Below are positions 32,746-44,769 of a stretch of DNA of 64,000 bases, piece after piece; within the stretch, counting starts at the first letter, position 1, and each line of letters begins with the position of its first letter. Position numbers and translations under genes: made by a program. The stretch lies in NCBI GenBank assembly GCA_951213105.1, contig OX578140.1:116172653-116236652 (forward strand), written 5' to 3'. Source of the stretch: Amaurobius ferox (lineage: Eukaryota; Arthropoda; Arachnida; Araneae; Amaurobiidae). Below the pieces are notes generated by a model, which saw only the letters and a list, made by a program, of their open reading frames with translations, ran no database searches and had not been told where the DNA came from.

Positions 32746-35005
32746 TGCAAGCTCTTATCTTTGAAGTGGACTCTGCGAAATCTGCCAACTTAATTGTAGA
32801 AAAGCCTTTTATACTGTATCAACAATATATTGTATTACATTTCTAGATCAATTTCTCAAACATTACGACATTATTGTTATTGCTTCAATTGAACAGCTTC
32901 TGAAGCAAAACACTTTCAGCCACTCGGAGTCATTGTGCCTTCCCTATAAGCAAGAATAGCATAACTCGTCCCTAAAATATAAATTCAGAAATTAACCTTA
33001 AAAGTTATGTTGAGTGAAAATTTTGATTGTTTTCCTGAATCGTAGGGCTATATAGAATTGTGAATTCTTTAAATAATTATATTTCCAAGAAAGTGAATTT
33101 TACGTGCTTTAAAATGCCATATCCATGACGACAATTCTATTTCAAAAATGTATCACTTTGTTCTTTTCCCATCACTCTATGCCTGATGTCTTTGACTAAC
33201 AATTTACTCGCATTTTCAGTTAATTTCTATCCTTGGAAATTATTTCCGGGGTTGTCACTTCCACACAGGCAAATGAATGTAAATAATATGAAGTGGTTGG
33301 AACATATGTAAGAATTAGTTTGTAACAAAAATACAGTAATGACAATTAACTAATCGCAAATATTTACCTTGTAAATTCCGTTCTTTTATACTTAAAATAA
33401 GTTAGATTAGCTAATTTGAAATCAAATTTAGCCATATCCATGCATATTTCTTTGTTATTATTTGGAAATGGAAGATTTTGCAACATCTCAGATAATTAAA
33501 ACAATAGTATTTCTATAATCTGACAAGAAAAGACATGTTTTTTCTATAATTTGCTTTTTAACCAAAACTGATCTATAATTTCACTACGAATCATATCCCA
33601 ATGACGTCAAGAAACACATTCAATTAGGTGTCAGCCTGGTGGTACAACATTATATTAATGAGCCTTGAACGTACTTACCTATTTGGTGGCTGCTAATTTT
33701 GGCTGATATAAATGTGAAGAAAATGATCAACGGTGATATTTCAAATATGATTACTCTGTCTCATCTTGATATATTTCTCTTTTTAAAATATTTTATACTT
33801 TTAAGTATAATAAATATCATATTTTTAAAGAGATAATTCTTTTACGTCCATTTAGAATTTCTAATTTTAATTTTAATATCACTAGCTCTATTTCATGAAT
33901 TTAGAAGTATGCCATAAATATCTGGTTATATTTCTATCCTATTCATGTAAAAGCATATTTAATATCTTTAAGTGTCTTCTTTTTGCAAATAAAAAAAAAA
34001 ATTCTTCTTTATATGGACCAGTTAATAAAATTTACTTTCACTCTAATACATTGAAATATATTATCATTACTTTTTCTTATAATTAATGCGAAGTTAATAA
34101 TAACATTTATAATGAAGATGATTGCCCTAATAACATGTTTTTTTTTTTTGCATTTTGGAAATAAATGATATATACTGCAGACACTTTTTATATAATAAAT
34201 ATAATTAGTTTATTTTTTTTATTAATCCATTTTATCAATTACTTTTAATGAAACTGTATAAAAATGTATACTTCATCAACTAATTTAATAAAAATGTAAG
34301 CAATAAAATATCGTTCAAAATAAATATGGAACCACTGAAATTATTCTATCAAAACAGAGAATGTTTACACTGAGCTTAGTGTAACGAATATTATTATTAG
34401 ATATGCATATTTATGCGATTTCTGTAAATCAATAAACTTAACTTGAAATCACATATCTTCTAAGTAATGAACAACATTTTTAAATATTAACTAGTAGAAT
34501 TAGTTTACCCAAATTCCAATATTGTATGCATTTCTTGAAATTTATTTATACTTAACAAAGTACAGAAAATTAATCCTAGGCAATTCCAGCAGAAATTTTT
34601 TTTCTATACTCCCAGCTGGTCAACAATTTAAACAGCGAGTGTACGCAATCTTTAATATATGTTGAATTCGCATTCCAAATACCTAAGATAACCAAAATGC
34701 CAAAATCGTCATTTGGCCCAGTCAAATGAAACTTTTTGGTATGAACACAATCAACGTTATAGTGATCAACATTAATATAATCTACGCAAGAACTATTTGG
34801 GACATTTTCATTTTAGATCTGTATATCGAACGAATGACATGCCGTAAATGGTCCATGTCCGGTAATTAAAATTATCAAATATTTATCCAGAATCTGAAGC
34901 TTAGGATCAACCACAGGAAGAAATAGCCTGTGGCAGCAGCCGACTCTGCTTCTGCCAAAAACATCGATCGAAGATGCTAGGCATCAGTACCCAAATTATA
35001 AGTTC
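32746..35005. other. AT-rich, no gene seen in 2.2 kb
   Basis: Long A- and T-runs (for example at 33988 and 34140) with no recognisable coding or repeat structure. The plus-strand frame 33895-34086 is composition driven. Confidence 0.4.
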
Positions 35006-35009
35006 GGAT

Positions 35010-35090
35010 CCGAAGCTAGCTTTTGGTCTAACCTTATAACGTCGGTTTTGTAAGCTCTAGGTCCCGAGTTCGAGCCTGGTTTGGGACATT
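35010..35090 (+). repeat. Possible tRNA-derived sequence
   Basis: TAGCTTTTGGTCTAACC resembles a D arm, and CCCGAGTTCGAGCCTGG resembles a T arm with B box. The spacing fits a tRNA-like head of a SINE. The acceptor stem was not established. Confidence 0.4.
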
Positions 35091-35341
35091 CAACATCAAT
35101 TCTTACAAGCCTAATTCTAACAGGAGTTTATCAGAATATAAGGGGATATGCAATAAAAGTTTTTGATTTTCAATCCTTAATGTCTTACAAAAATGAGTAA
35201 TGCAGAAATAAGAGAAAGGTAAAGACATCTTAACACTGCCAGCGACCGCAAGCTTCTCATGGAGATATGCTGTCTTCTTAACCACATTACCAACATGCTC
35301 TTTAACTCTACTTAAATTTAAGGAATGCTTAAGTATCATAC

Positions 35342-35460
35342 ATAAGCACAAATAAAAGATAATGCAGAGTACAGCTATTCCAAGGATACGCTGTAGCTGT
35401 ATCCCCCTTCGTCAGTGCAAGAGAACCAACAACCCCGATGTCCAAAAGGGGAATGAGTTC
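35342..35460 (-). repeat. Repeat E, copy 2
   Basis: CATAAGCACAAATAAAAG to GGATACGCTGTAGC matches the reverse complement of 24560-24640. On the minus strand a GGATAC/GTATCC stem sits in the middle. Confidence 0.5.
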
Positions 35461-35797
35461 GAAAGGCTGTAATGTGCATCATAACGGAGTCCCCAGTCGA
35501 ATGACTTCTACCTCCAATCTGTAAACAATATGTGCATTCTTGACATCATTTGAGCAGAATAGAGTTGACTACAATAAAAAAAAAGAAAAAGAAAAATACT
35601 GCAGAATGCAGTAGCACCTTCCAGAGGGAAGGAGAGAAAAGACCTGTGGTAGCAGAAGTGCTGCTCTCTGTTATTAAACAGAGGCAAAAAAGTATGTGTA
35701 TCAATTAAAATTTAAGATTTAACAAGTAAAAAAGGATCAGAGAACTAATGAAAAATTTAAAAGATGAGGATGTGGAAGGAGAATTTAATGTAAATGC
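35461..35797 (-). other. Probable 3' untranslated part of the jockey-like LINE
   Basis: It follows the LINE stop codon on the minus strand. No clear poly(A) tail or target duplication was found, so the 3' boundary is not fixed. Confidence 0.4.
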
Positions 35798-37250
35798 TCA
35801 CGGGGGGTCATATAAAACTGCCCTGGGACGCTTTCTACAAAGTCTGGGATCATAGTCTGGGAGGTTGAATAATGTTTCGTTATGGATACTGGGAATGTTC
35901 TTAAAAAAAATTTTTGCATACTTTCTGATGGAAAATTTTATAGTTTTAATTTTGAAATCTTTTCTAATAATATCATTGCGAAGAAATCTGGGAGCTTTTC
36001 TAATGATGCGAAGAATCCTGTTTTGTTCAGTTTGTACTTTTTCGATGGAAGTTTTGCAGGTAAATCCCCAGACTGGGCAGGCGTAAAGCAGGATTGGTTG
36101 AATTAAAGATTCATAAAGAAGAATTTTATTGCTGAGATCTAAGTGGTCTGAGAAAAGCAGATGGTTAAGTGAGCCAGCCAGTTTTTTAGATTTATTGATA
36201 ACATATTTGAGATGGTGCTGCCAAGTAAGTCGGCTGTCCAAATGGACCCCGAGATACTTGGCAGTACGTGAAAAACAAACGGGTTGATTGCAAACCATGA
36301 GAGGGGGAGGGGGATACGAATGCCAGAGAAAAAAATAGCTTGAGATTTTTGAGCATTGATGGTAATTTTCCATTTAAGGTAGTAATTTTCAAGGGTGGTA
36401 ATATGTTTTTGAAGGTGGGTATGGAGAAAATTTAGATTTTTATGGGCGGCTATGATACAGGTATCATCGGCGTATAAGAAAAAGGAGGTATGAGGGGAAC
36501 GGGGGATGTCGTTTACGTAACAGTTAAAGAGGAGGGGGGCAAGGATACTACCTTGGGGGACTCCAGTTTTAACGGGTTTATTTGCAGAGAAAGTGTTAAG
36601 AATTCTGACATGAAAGTTTCTATTAGAAAGGTAGGAATTGATGATTTGAATTAAAGGGGGTGGGAGGTTCATTTGAATCAATTTAAAGAGAATTCCAGTA
36701 TGCCAGGTTTTGTCAAAAGCTTTGTTTACGTCCAGAAGAAGGGCCCCAGAGGCCTGCTTTTCTTTAAATCCTTCAGCAACAAATTCGACTACACGTAAAA
36801 GTTGGTGTGTGATGGAATGAGCGGGTCGGAAGCCGAACTGTTCTGGGATCAGGATATCATTGCTGTCAATGAAGCTGTACAGTCTAGTTTGAATAATTCG
36901 TTTCCAAAGTTTACTAAGGGATGAAAGGAGGGAGATGGGGCGATAATTAACAGGATCAGAAGTGTCACCTTTTCCTTTATAAATGGGAATAATAACAGCG
37001 GTTTTCCAAATTTTTGGGAAGTGTCTGAGTTTTAAGGAAGCATTAATGGTGAGGACTAAGAAAAATATGATGTTAAGGGGAAGAAATTTGAGTGCTCTAT
37101 TTGAAATTTTATCTTTTCCAGGGGATTTTTTATTTTTAAGTTTGTAGATGTGTTCAAGAATTTCTGTAGGAGAGGTGGGAGGGATAGGGTCGGGGTGGGG
37201 GGAGTTCGAAAGGAAGAAACAAATGGGAATATATTCGCAAGACCTGGATA
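35798..37250 (-). pseudogene. Jockey-like LINE reverse transcriptase, 5'-truncated and frameshifted
   Basis: The minus strand reads a non-LTR reverse transcriptase: KNKKSPGKDKISNRALK (about 37130), VIIPIYKGKGDTSDPVNYRP (36970), IPEQFGFRPAHSITHQLL (36830), ALLLDVNKAFDKTWH (36710), KTGVPQGSILAPLLFNCYVN (36550), YADD (36464-36475), and after a frameshift near 36300 TAKYLGVHLDSRLTW, LYESLIQPILLYACPVWG and the end RKRPRAVLYDPP. The catalytic YADD is intact. The endonuclease and first ORF are absent, as expected from 5' truncation on insertion. The frameshift lies in a G-run (GAGGGGGAGGGGGA, plus strand), a slippage-prone spot. One frameshift over 1.4 kb suggests a fairly young copy. Confidence 0.88.
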
Positions 37251-38940
37251 AAGAGAGCAAATCAGAAAGCAGCGTGAAAACAATCCAGCCAATCCGAAAC
37301 CAGAAGTAACATACACGATTGGCGTGCGTCAAGACACAGCAGGAATACTAACCTTCACTTTATTTTTAAAAGCACATTGAATTGTATACATAACTAATTG
37401 CCTCTAATTCTTCTTGAAACACCGAATTATTGTTATCCAATTTAAAACTAAAAACATAAGTTAATATCAATATCAAATGTGCAAACGGCAAATTTTACAT
37501 CATTGCGGTCTTCGAACCATCAGTATATACATTACTTATAATTTCATTATTGTGTTCAGGTAACGCAATGGATCGTTCATGAAGTGGAATTAAACATAAA
37601 AAGGAAATTAAATCAAATATACTAGGAATAAAAAATTAAATTCACTGAAACAATAGACACGTTTTCTCCAAAAAATAAACTCCGTGCTCAATATGCGAAT
37701 AGTAATACCATTGGGAACAGTTCCATTGATAGAGAAAACGACAATATTTGAGATGTCCTATAGCCAGGACTCTCAAAATCCATGACTATAATACTGAAGC
37801 TATTGTTGAGACTTTCGTTATCGTCGGCTATCGCTGTCGATAGATTTTAAATGATATATATTTTCTGAAAGTTAAATATTTACATAAGAAACGTTTAGTA
37901 AATCTTTCTATATTAAAAGAAAATATTAACATGCAATTTTCACTTTTATTTAAAGCATATCACGCAAGTGATAACAGATTCCGTAAATGGCCTGAACTGC
38001 ATGTGCACCCGCTTTACAATTAAACTCTGACTATTTTAGAAAGGCCATGGGAATGTAGTTGTGGCGAGGAGTGAGCGGTAGCGAACAATCGTGAGCTGCG
38101 GGCGGATTCCCCAACTAGTGGCGGTACGAAAGAGATAACTCTTTTGTTTATAATAGGTCGAAAAGGAAGCTTAGCGAGTGCCAGCGAGTAGGTGACAAAG
38201 CCCCCAGACTGGCAAAGCTAATTCGGAGATTGGTGATCATCAGCAAGCAGCCAGCTAATTCCCCTATTATTCTAAGAATATAAAACAATTATCTGAAAAG
38301 CAGAGAACTTACTCTAATTTATTGTTGACTCTAATGTATTTTTATTTAACCATCTAATAAATGAACTTAAAAATAACCCTGTATATCAACGGGGGAAATG
38401 TGCACCACAATGCGATTGATATTCAATGGAAATAATGCCGAAGCTGGTATCAAGATTTTCAGAATAATTTAAAAACAAATTGTTTACAAATTTCCCGAAA
38501 ATTCCCTGTGTAACAAATGCGCAATTTAAATATATTAAAAGAAAAGAAGATTTACAACATTAAAAAAGAGCTGTAATGGAAAAATGGCTTCAATTAGAAA
38601 GTTTTCCCAAGAGAGTCTCTGCACTCTTATAAATATTTTCCGTAATTGATTTTAAGATACTATATTTTTTCACCCTTTATTTCTCAGCATCGTTTGGTTT
38701 TAATTGAGTTGTAGTCATTGGCGTTTTTACATTTACTGCCATCTCAAACCAGCTTTATTTTATATCTTCAAAGAGGATTAAATTAAAAGTAGCAGGATAT
38801 TACGCAGTGTCATCAAAAATTTGGAAGCTCAAATTTTGCATATATTAATCTACCCGATGCATTTCACAGGAGGCTCTTTTATAGATTCAAATATTTATAA
38901 ATTATCAGGGATATATTTTGACTATAGATAAAGTTGCTGT
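37251..38940. other. No recognisable gene
   Basis: Mostly AT-rich. A more GC-balanced stretch lies at 38040-38270 with no identifiable motif. Confidence 0.4.
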
Positions 38941-38944
38941 TTCA

Positions 38945-39005
38945 ATAGCTCAATTGGTAGTGTCTTAGCTATACGTAAATCCATGAATCGAAACCCTCTT
39001 TAAAA
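38945..39005 (+). repeat. Decayed tRNA-like sequence
   Basis: AATAGCTCAATTGGTAGTG is close to a tRNA A box and D arm. TGAATCGAAACCC 45 bases on is a degraded B box. Probably a SINE remnant. Confidence 0.45.
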
Positions 39006-39323
39006 TGGTAACAGAATAATATTACCTTGCATGTTAAATGCAGGCATGAGAACTAAAAATTGCAAAATGTCTATATTTCCAAGCCAAACTTTTATGGAGA
39101 TATTTAATTCATATGTGTTACGAAGAGGATCGCTATCCTGTATAATGTAACTTGATATATGTAATGCATAAATTCGGCCTTTAATTTGGGAAAGTGCTGC
39201 CTAAAGAGAATCCACAGGAAGCAATATGGTCCATATATTAAAATATTTTAATGGTTGATTTCACGTCATTTTCAGTAATTAAGCGTCATTTTTTTCAATT
39301 ATGACTATATTATAGTCAATATT

Positions 39324-39361
39324 GGTGATTACTTTGGCGATATTTCGCCAAAGTAATCGCC
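39324..39361. other. 17-bp-stem hairpin inside family A copy 3
   Basis: GATTACTTTGGCGA and TCGCCAAAGTAATC pair around a TATT loop; the full arms are 17 bp with one mismatch. Other family A copies have a looser GGCGA...TCGCC arrangement here. Confidence 0.75.
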
Positions 39362-39414
39362 AAGATTGTCAAATTTATCCCCAACCGTTACATACAGACG
39401 AAGTGTATTTCTTA

Positions 39415-40185
39415 TACAGGGTGAGTCGGAATTGTTTTTACAAAAGCAGAGGGGTGATAGTACCCCACCAGACGAGCAATAATTACCATGGAACATAGGG
39501 TAGCACTGCACTCTGAGAGGCAGAAAAGAGGCACGTCGAACCGCGACGAGCATGCCGCAACCGGCGCCAAATTGTCATTGTGACCTACCTGCCTACGTAG
39601 TATCTCCTACGCCAGGCACGAACGCAGTTACCGTAGGCAAATGTCCAGGGAGCAGAATCAGCATAACTGGCTCCTAGTAGGTTCCGGCGATACCCGATCA
39701 GAGCACGTTGGATCGGACGTGGCGGACCTGTCGCGTGGTCTCCTCGCTGACCAGACCTCAACCCACTGGACTTTTTCTTCTGGGGCCACATGAAATCTTT
39801 AGTGTACGAGACGCCTGTGGACTCGGCGGAAGATCTCGTCGCGCGCATCGTTGTTGCCGCAGACCACATTAACACAACACCCGGAATCTTCGAGAGGGTG
39901 CATCAGCTATTCCATCGCCGGTATGAACGGTGCAACGACACGCGTGACCGCCACTTTGAGAACTTGCTGTGAGTTTGTCGCTGCGCAATAAATCTGTTTG
40001 TGCAACGTTTAGTATCGTTCATTCGCTTTCTCAACACTGGCGTACGTGCAGGTTCGTATTCAAATTTTACTCTTATCTGCCTCTCGGAGCGCAATGCGAG
40101 CCTATGTTCCATGGTAATTATTGCTCGTCTGGTGGGGTACTATCACCCCTCTGCTTTTGTAAAAGCAATTCCGACTCACCCTGTA
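39415..40185 (+). mobile_element. Mariner-like element, internally deleted, ~110-bp inverted repeats
   Basis: The element begins TACAGGGTGAGTCGGAATTG and ends with the inverse. TA is duplicated at 39413-39414 and 40186-40187. The inverted repeats extend about 110 bp with about 7 mismatches. Length is 771 bp. Outside the TA the family A repeat resumes in register, confirming a clean insertion. Only the C-terminal part of a transposase remains, so it is non-autonomous. Confidence 0.9.
39690..39972 (+). pseudogene. Mariner-like transposase C-terminal fragment
   Basis: Reading RARWIGRGGPVAW then PDLNPLDFFFWGHMKSLVYE and ending RHFENLL at 39972. This is the last catalytic-Asp region (DLNPLDFFFWG) and C-terminus of a D,D34D transposase. 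A stop lies just before PDLNP. The DNA-binding N-terminus and first two catalytic Asp are deleted. Confidence 0.8.
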
Positions 40186-40774
40186 TATAAATGACCGTTG
40201 GCGGATTGTTGGTCATAAAAATATTATATTCTATTGTGAATGAAATGGACTAGATCCACGAGGAGGTTAACAAATTTATCGCACAATACTGCATGACAAG
40301 AAATGGTACATGATGCTGCAGAATGATGGAATATCATGTGCCTGGCCATTTGTAATAAATAAATACAGCATGGAAAGTGAGCATATTTCACCAGAGTTAA
40401 CTCTTATATTTCTATTTTATGTAATTTATTTTAATACATTTATTAGAAAAAAGGGAAATATCTTAAGAACGGTTCATGCTAACGTTCCAAAGTTTATAGT
40501 TCCGTTTAATATCGTTTCATTTAACATAATTAGTTTAATTATAGTTTTGCCATGCGTTTTAAAATGAAACACTACGTAAGAAATGGTCATTTATATAACA
40601 TTATAAAAGGTTTTGTTTTTTAATTGTTTTTTCAAAATTTCATTCGAATATTTGTTATTCGGAACATTCGATTGCGTTTAAAATCAATGTTTGTGGTATT
40701 CAATGATCGTAATATTTGGGATAAATTTTGTTGGTAAAGCTCCATCCGTTCGTGAAATATTGCTTTCACAAACT

Positions 40775-40892
40775 CGTGGACACCCACACTAACACACAGG
40801 CACACATACTTACACATACACACACACACTAACACACACACACTAACACTAATACGCATGCACTCATACTTACACATACACACACACACAGA
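40775..40892. repeat. CA-rich microsatellite inside family A copy 3
   Basis: Interrupted ACACAC and ACACTAACAC runs occupy the place where other family A copies have a short (CA)n or (TG)n. Confidence 0.8.
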
Positions 40893-41015
40893 CATCACCT
40901 CAGAAACCTTCGAGTTCAAAGATGCTTGGAACGTGCTCTTTCGTCAAAAACTCGAATTCGAATTTTCGACCCTAGTATATTCCCTATACAACGTATACTA
41001 TGTATATAGAGAAAG

Positions 41016-41223
41016 TAAATTTCTACGATCAGCACTGATAAAAAGACAAGCTAAAATAAAAAGCCAAACTCTTCAGCTTTACAAAATGTGTCAGCCATAA
41101 AAGTAATGGAGATAAAGAAATATTGCCATGTTTGTTTTCAAACTTCATGATTTGGTAAAAAATAGTTATTGCTTACCCTTACTCTTTGCTTTTTAAACTT
41201 TGTAAAACACATCTTAATAATGG
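41016..41223. other. No recognisable feature
   Basis: Short AT-rich spacer after the family A hairpin. Confidence 0.4.
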
Positions 41224-41469
41224 ATGGTAGCAACTTCAAAAAGTTTCTTTGAAAACCTTTTAAATACTGATTCTCTCCCGGTTAGAGTTAAGAATTATTT
41301 ACCAAAAGTGAATAATGACCAGCTTATATATAATAAATTTCTTATTTATTTTATTACGGACAATGGTCCATTTGTGAAATATTTATATAAGCGCAACATT
41401 AAAATCTCTCCATATTGCTCTTATCTTCAGGTTGGTAATTGTTACATTGTTATGTCGAACCAAATGTAA
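41224..41469 (+). pseudogene. Possible LINE C-terminal fragment
   Basis: FITDNGPFVKYLYKRNIKIS followed by C resembles the GHGPF-x-Y-L region near the C-terminus of R1/jockey-type LINE polyproteins. The rest of the frame is not recognised and the zinc-binding Cys/His cluster that normally follows is cut by the satellite. Low confidence. Confidence 0.35.
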
Positions 41470-41560
41470 CATTGAAAAGTTAAGAAAGAGATCACCATTT
41501 ATGGAGAGGGCCCCTGTGCATTTTCTGCAATTTATTCGAGTCTCCTTTGTCAGACATCTG

Positions 41561-42740
41561 CAGCGGAAATAGATCAGCGCCCTTCTAGCTCCGTGAGTTA
41601 CACAGGGCGCCGAAATGTGGGCCAACAATAAAGTTGACACTTGTCCGCTCCTAGGTGCACGTAGCAGGGGCGTAAAAGTGTAGGAGGTGACAATTTTAGG
41701 ATGTTCGAGAGAGAGTTAGGATTTTAAAAAGGTATCGAGTCTTGATTTTCAATTTGAAAAGTGAAAATGTTCTAAAAGAACTGCTGTGATGTTGAGAACC
41801 CGGGGCATCCGTCGGGTCGTCGAAACGTCCGTGAGAGACCCGAGGTAGGCTTATGCAGCTGAAATAGATCAGCGCCCTTCTAGCTCCGTGAGTTACACAG
41901 GGCGCCGAAATGTGGGCCAACAATAAAGTTGACACTTGTCCGCTCCTAGGTGCACGTAGCAGGGGCGTAAAAGTGTAGGAGGTGACAATTTTAGGATGTT
42001 CGAGAGAGAGTTAGGATTTTAAAAAGGTATCGAGTCTTGATTTTCAATTTGAAAAGTGAAAATGTTCTAAAAGAACTGCTGTGATGTTGAGAACCCGGGG
42101 CATCCGTCGGGTCGTCGAAACGTCCGTGAGAGACCCGAGGTAGGCTTCTGCAGCGGAAATAGATCAGCGCCCTTCTAGCTCCGTGAGTTACACAGGGCGC
42201 CGAAATGTGGGCCAACAATAAAGTTGACACTTGTCCGCTCCTAGGTGCACGTAGCAGGGGCGTAAAAGTGTAGGAGGTGACAATTTTAGGATGTTCGAGA
42301 GAGAGTTAGGATTTTAAAAAGGTATCGAGTCTTGATTTTCAATTTGAAAAGTGAAAATGTTCTAAAAGAACTGCTGTGATGTTGAGAACCCGGGGCATCC
42401 GTCGGGTCGTCGAAACGTCCGTGAGAGACCCGAGGTAGGCTTCTGCAGCGGAAATAGATCAGCGCCCTTCTAGCTCCGTGAGTTACACAGGGCGCCGAAA
42501 TGTGGGCCAACAATAAAGTTGACACTTGTCCGCTCCTAGGTGCACGTAGCAGGGGCGTAAAAGTGTAGGAGGTGACAATTTTAGGATGTTCGAGAGAGAG
42601 TTAGGATTTTAAAAAGGTATCGAGTCTTGATTTTCAATTTGAAAAGTGAAAATGTTCTAAAAGAACTGCTGTGATGTTGAGAACCCGGGGCATCCGTCGG
42701 GTCGTCGAAACGTCCGTGAGAGACCCGAGGTAGGCTTATG
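41561..42740. repeat. Four 295-bp tandem copies
   Basis: CAGCGGAAATAGATCAGCGC starts at 41561 and recurs every 295 bases, with almost no differences between units (TATGCAGCTG in place of TCTGCAGCGG at one junction). Each unit has a minus-strand frame of 79-85 codons beginning MSTLLLAHISAPCVTHGARR; this is a by-product of the repeat and resembles no family I know. Homogeneity implies recent amplification. Confidence 0.92.
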
Positions 42741-42910
42741 CATATTATTTAAGCACATATTTGGCATCGAATACTCTCTCTCGACATTCAGGGATTCATA
42801 GTATATGAATCAATAGCACCTTATGCAAATTATTGTATAAGTATAATAGACAAATTATTTTGAGCAAATGAGCTAAAACTTATTTAAGTTGATAATTTTA
42901 ATTACATTTC
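42741..42910. other. AT-rich spacer
   Basis: No recognisable feature between the satellite and the LTR candidate. Confidence 0.4.
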
Positions 42911-43225
42911 GGTGGGGGGGGATGTATTTATGTGTTTAATGATGCATATCTGTGAGAGTTAATATTCTATAATGGGAGATAATATTGTTTTAATGAAATT
43001 AGATGTGAAAGTCAATACTGTTCAAAGGAAAGTAGTTATGTGAGATGATATTGAGTATTTTATTTTAAGTTTGCATGTTAATTGGTTCTTTATTTATTAT
43101 TTTAATCATTGTAAATAAATCTATTATTATTTTTATATTTAACTGGGTGTCCTCATTGTCCTCTCATTTAGAGTAACTGATTTTATATGTTTTATTATAC
43201 AGTGGCGAGACTAATTAACGATGGG
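42911..43225 (+). mobile_element. LTR candidate with purine tract before and primer site after
   Basis: A purine tract (GGTGGGGGGGGA) ends at 42922. TGTATTTATG starts at 42923 and the candidate LTR ends TTATACA at 43201 (279 bp, TGTAT/ATACA termini, AATAAA at about 43113). GTGGCGAGACTAATTAACG follows, resembling a Ty3-type primer-binding site. No target duplication flanks it. An LTR with internal-type sequence on both sides can arise by recombination of tandem elements; chance resemblance is the alternative. Confidence 0.4.
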
Positions 43226-43522
43226 GGAAAATGAATGTTAATAATGACTTATGCGTCCTGACCGGATGTGTGGCAAAGATTCACGCAACAGTAAAGTTGG
43301 CCACTACGTTTTTTAATATATACGTACTGTGGTGAACAAAAGTAAAACATATTACGCGCATAATTTTGGAAACTTCCACAATAACCCACCATTATCTCTT
43401 TATACGAGTTCCTAAACATAATCCATTAAATAAAAACACTACACATTAAAATCCATATTTAGCTTTTAAAATAAATATAATTTATTAACACCTCTATTAT
43501 TGTCATACTTATTATTACATTA
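43226..43522. other. No recognisable feature
   Basis: It could be the internal start of the LTR element, but no Gag motif is visible. Confidence 0.35.
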
Positions 43523-43546
43523 ATTTTAACCAGGGGCGGCTATGCA

Positions 43547-43574
43547 GGGGGTCCGCGGGGCAGCGCGGACCCCC
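43547..43574. other. GC-rich subterminal hairpin of the hAT element
   Basis: GGGGGTCCGC and GCGGACCCCC form a perfect 10-bp stem around an 8-base loop, 16 bases inside the left end. Confidence 0.85.
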
Positions 43575-44769
43575 TTGAATAAGCACTTCAAATTATTTTA
43601 GTTATATAGGTTAATTACAATTTTTAAGGAAATTATCTGAATTTTATTCCAATTAAAATTCGAATTATTGGAAATAAGTGATGAAATTGTCACTAGATGG
43701 CAGCACTAAAGCTTTGAAAGAGTCTCTTATGCTCTTTTCATACCATATTAAATCTATAGGGAAAAATACTGAATTAGAGGGAAAGACGAGGGATTCTTAA
43801 TGAGGCCGCGTCCCTACATTGCCTCTGGGCTGATGGAACGAATGGTATGTTAATATAACGGCAATAGAAATTAGAGTTAAAAAAACAGACATTGCAATAT
43901 TCCAATTCGATGTGAGCCGCGGCAGTTTCCGCGGCTCAAATCGGAGAAATGCCACGAAGAAACCGCCAAGAAGAAACAAATACTGTGAAAGACTGACTCG
44001 AATTGGCTAATTTGGCCTCGAATTTTCCTTGATAAATGTGTGTTTTCTCTGTCGCTTCTTTTTAAAATAATAAATTTGGATGTATGAATACATATTTGAA
44101 AATAAATTACTGTATTTATGTAAGTCTGATTTATTTTATTGATTCTATTGACCTAGTCCTTTCAGTTTTGGTTCAGGACGAAATAGTTTAGTATTAGATA
44201 CAGAAAATAGAAATTCAAAAAAGTTGCGATACATATTTTGTGCTTTTTACTTAATAGAATAAATGGTGGTTATTTATGGTATTTTGGGGGTTTCTGTTCT
44301 TCGCCTTCGGTAGAAAAATGCATTGTTTGAGGCACTCAGTTTAGTTTTGACCCACCCATCCGTATTACTGAAAATGTTTCACTCCCTAAGCGCCCGGTGG
44401 GGGATAATTTCTGATGTAGGGTGGTTCTGTCCTTCGGAAAGGGGATCATTTCTGATTTAGGGTAGTTCTATGCTTTGTTTGTGACGAGTTTCAATGCGTT
44501 TCACCTCTTAATTGTTTAAAAGCCACGAGAATTGTATTTGTGGCATACCATTGGATATTTTTAGTGACACTTTCAGAAATGTGTTGTCTGAGGGGGTGGG
44601 TCTCTTTGACTTACTCAGCTGTCTTACTTTTTCAGCTATTTAACATTAAAGATTGAACAAATTATAAATATTTGTTAAAGAATGTTAAAAAACAATTTCA
44701 ACCAGATACTTGATTCTTTGATCTGACGTTGTTTTCCTTAAAATCTCCCCCCCCCCCCTTTCACCGGCC

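Larger units (their letters stand above)
39262..41015 (+). mobile_element. Terminal-hairpin element family A, copy 3, interrupted
   Basis: TCATTTTCAGTAATTAAGCG and the following phrases match the family's left half. The copy is split at TTA/TAAATGACCGTTGGCG by a mariner element (39415-40185). It then continues through CGATTGCGTTTAAAATCAA, a long CA-rich stretch, and the family end GAATTCGAATTTTCGACC. The terminal hairpin (about 40976-41015) is partly decayed. This is the only copy here with a datable nested insertion. Confidence 0.7.

Noticed and set aside
43201..43215. GTGGCGAGAC as another hAT terminus
   Set aside because: It does not match the CAGxGGCGGCT consensus and has no partner or 8-bp duplication. 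A primer-site reading fits better.
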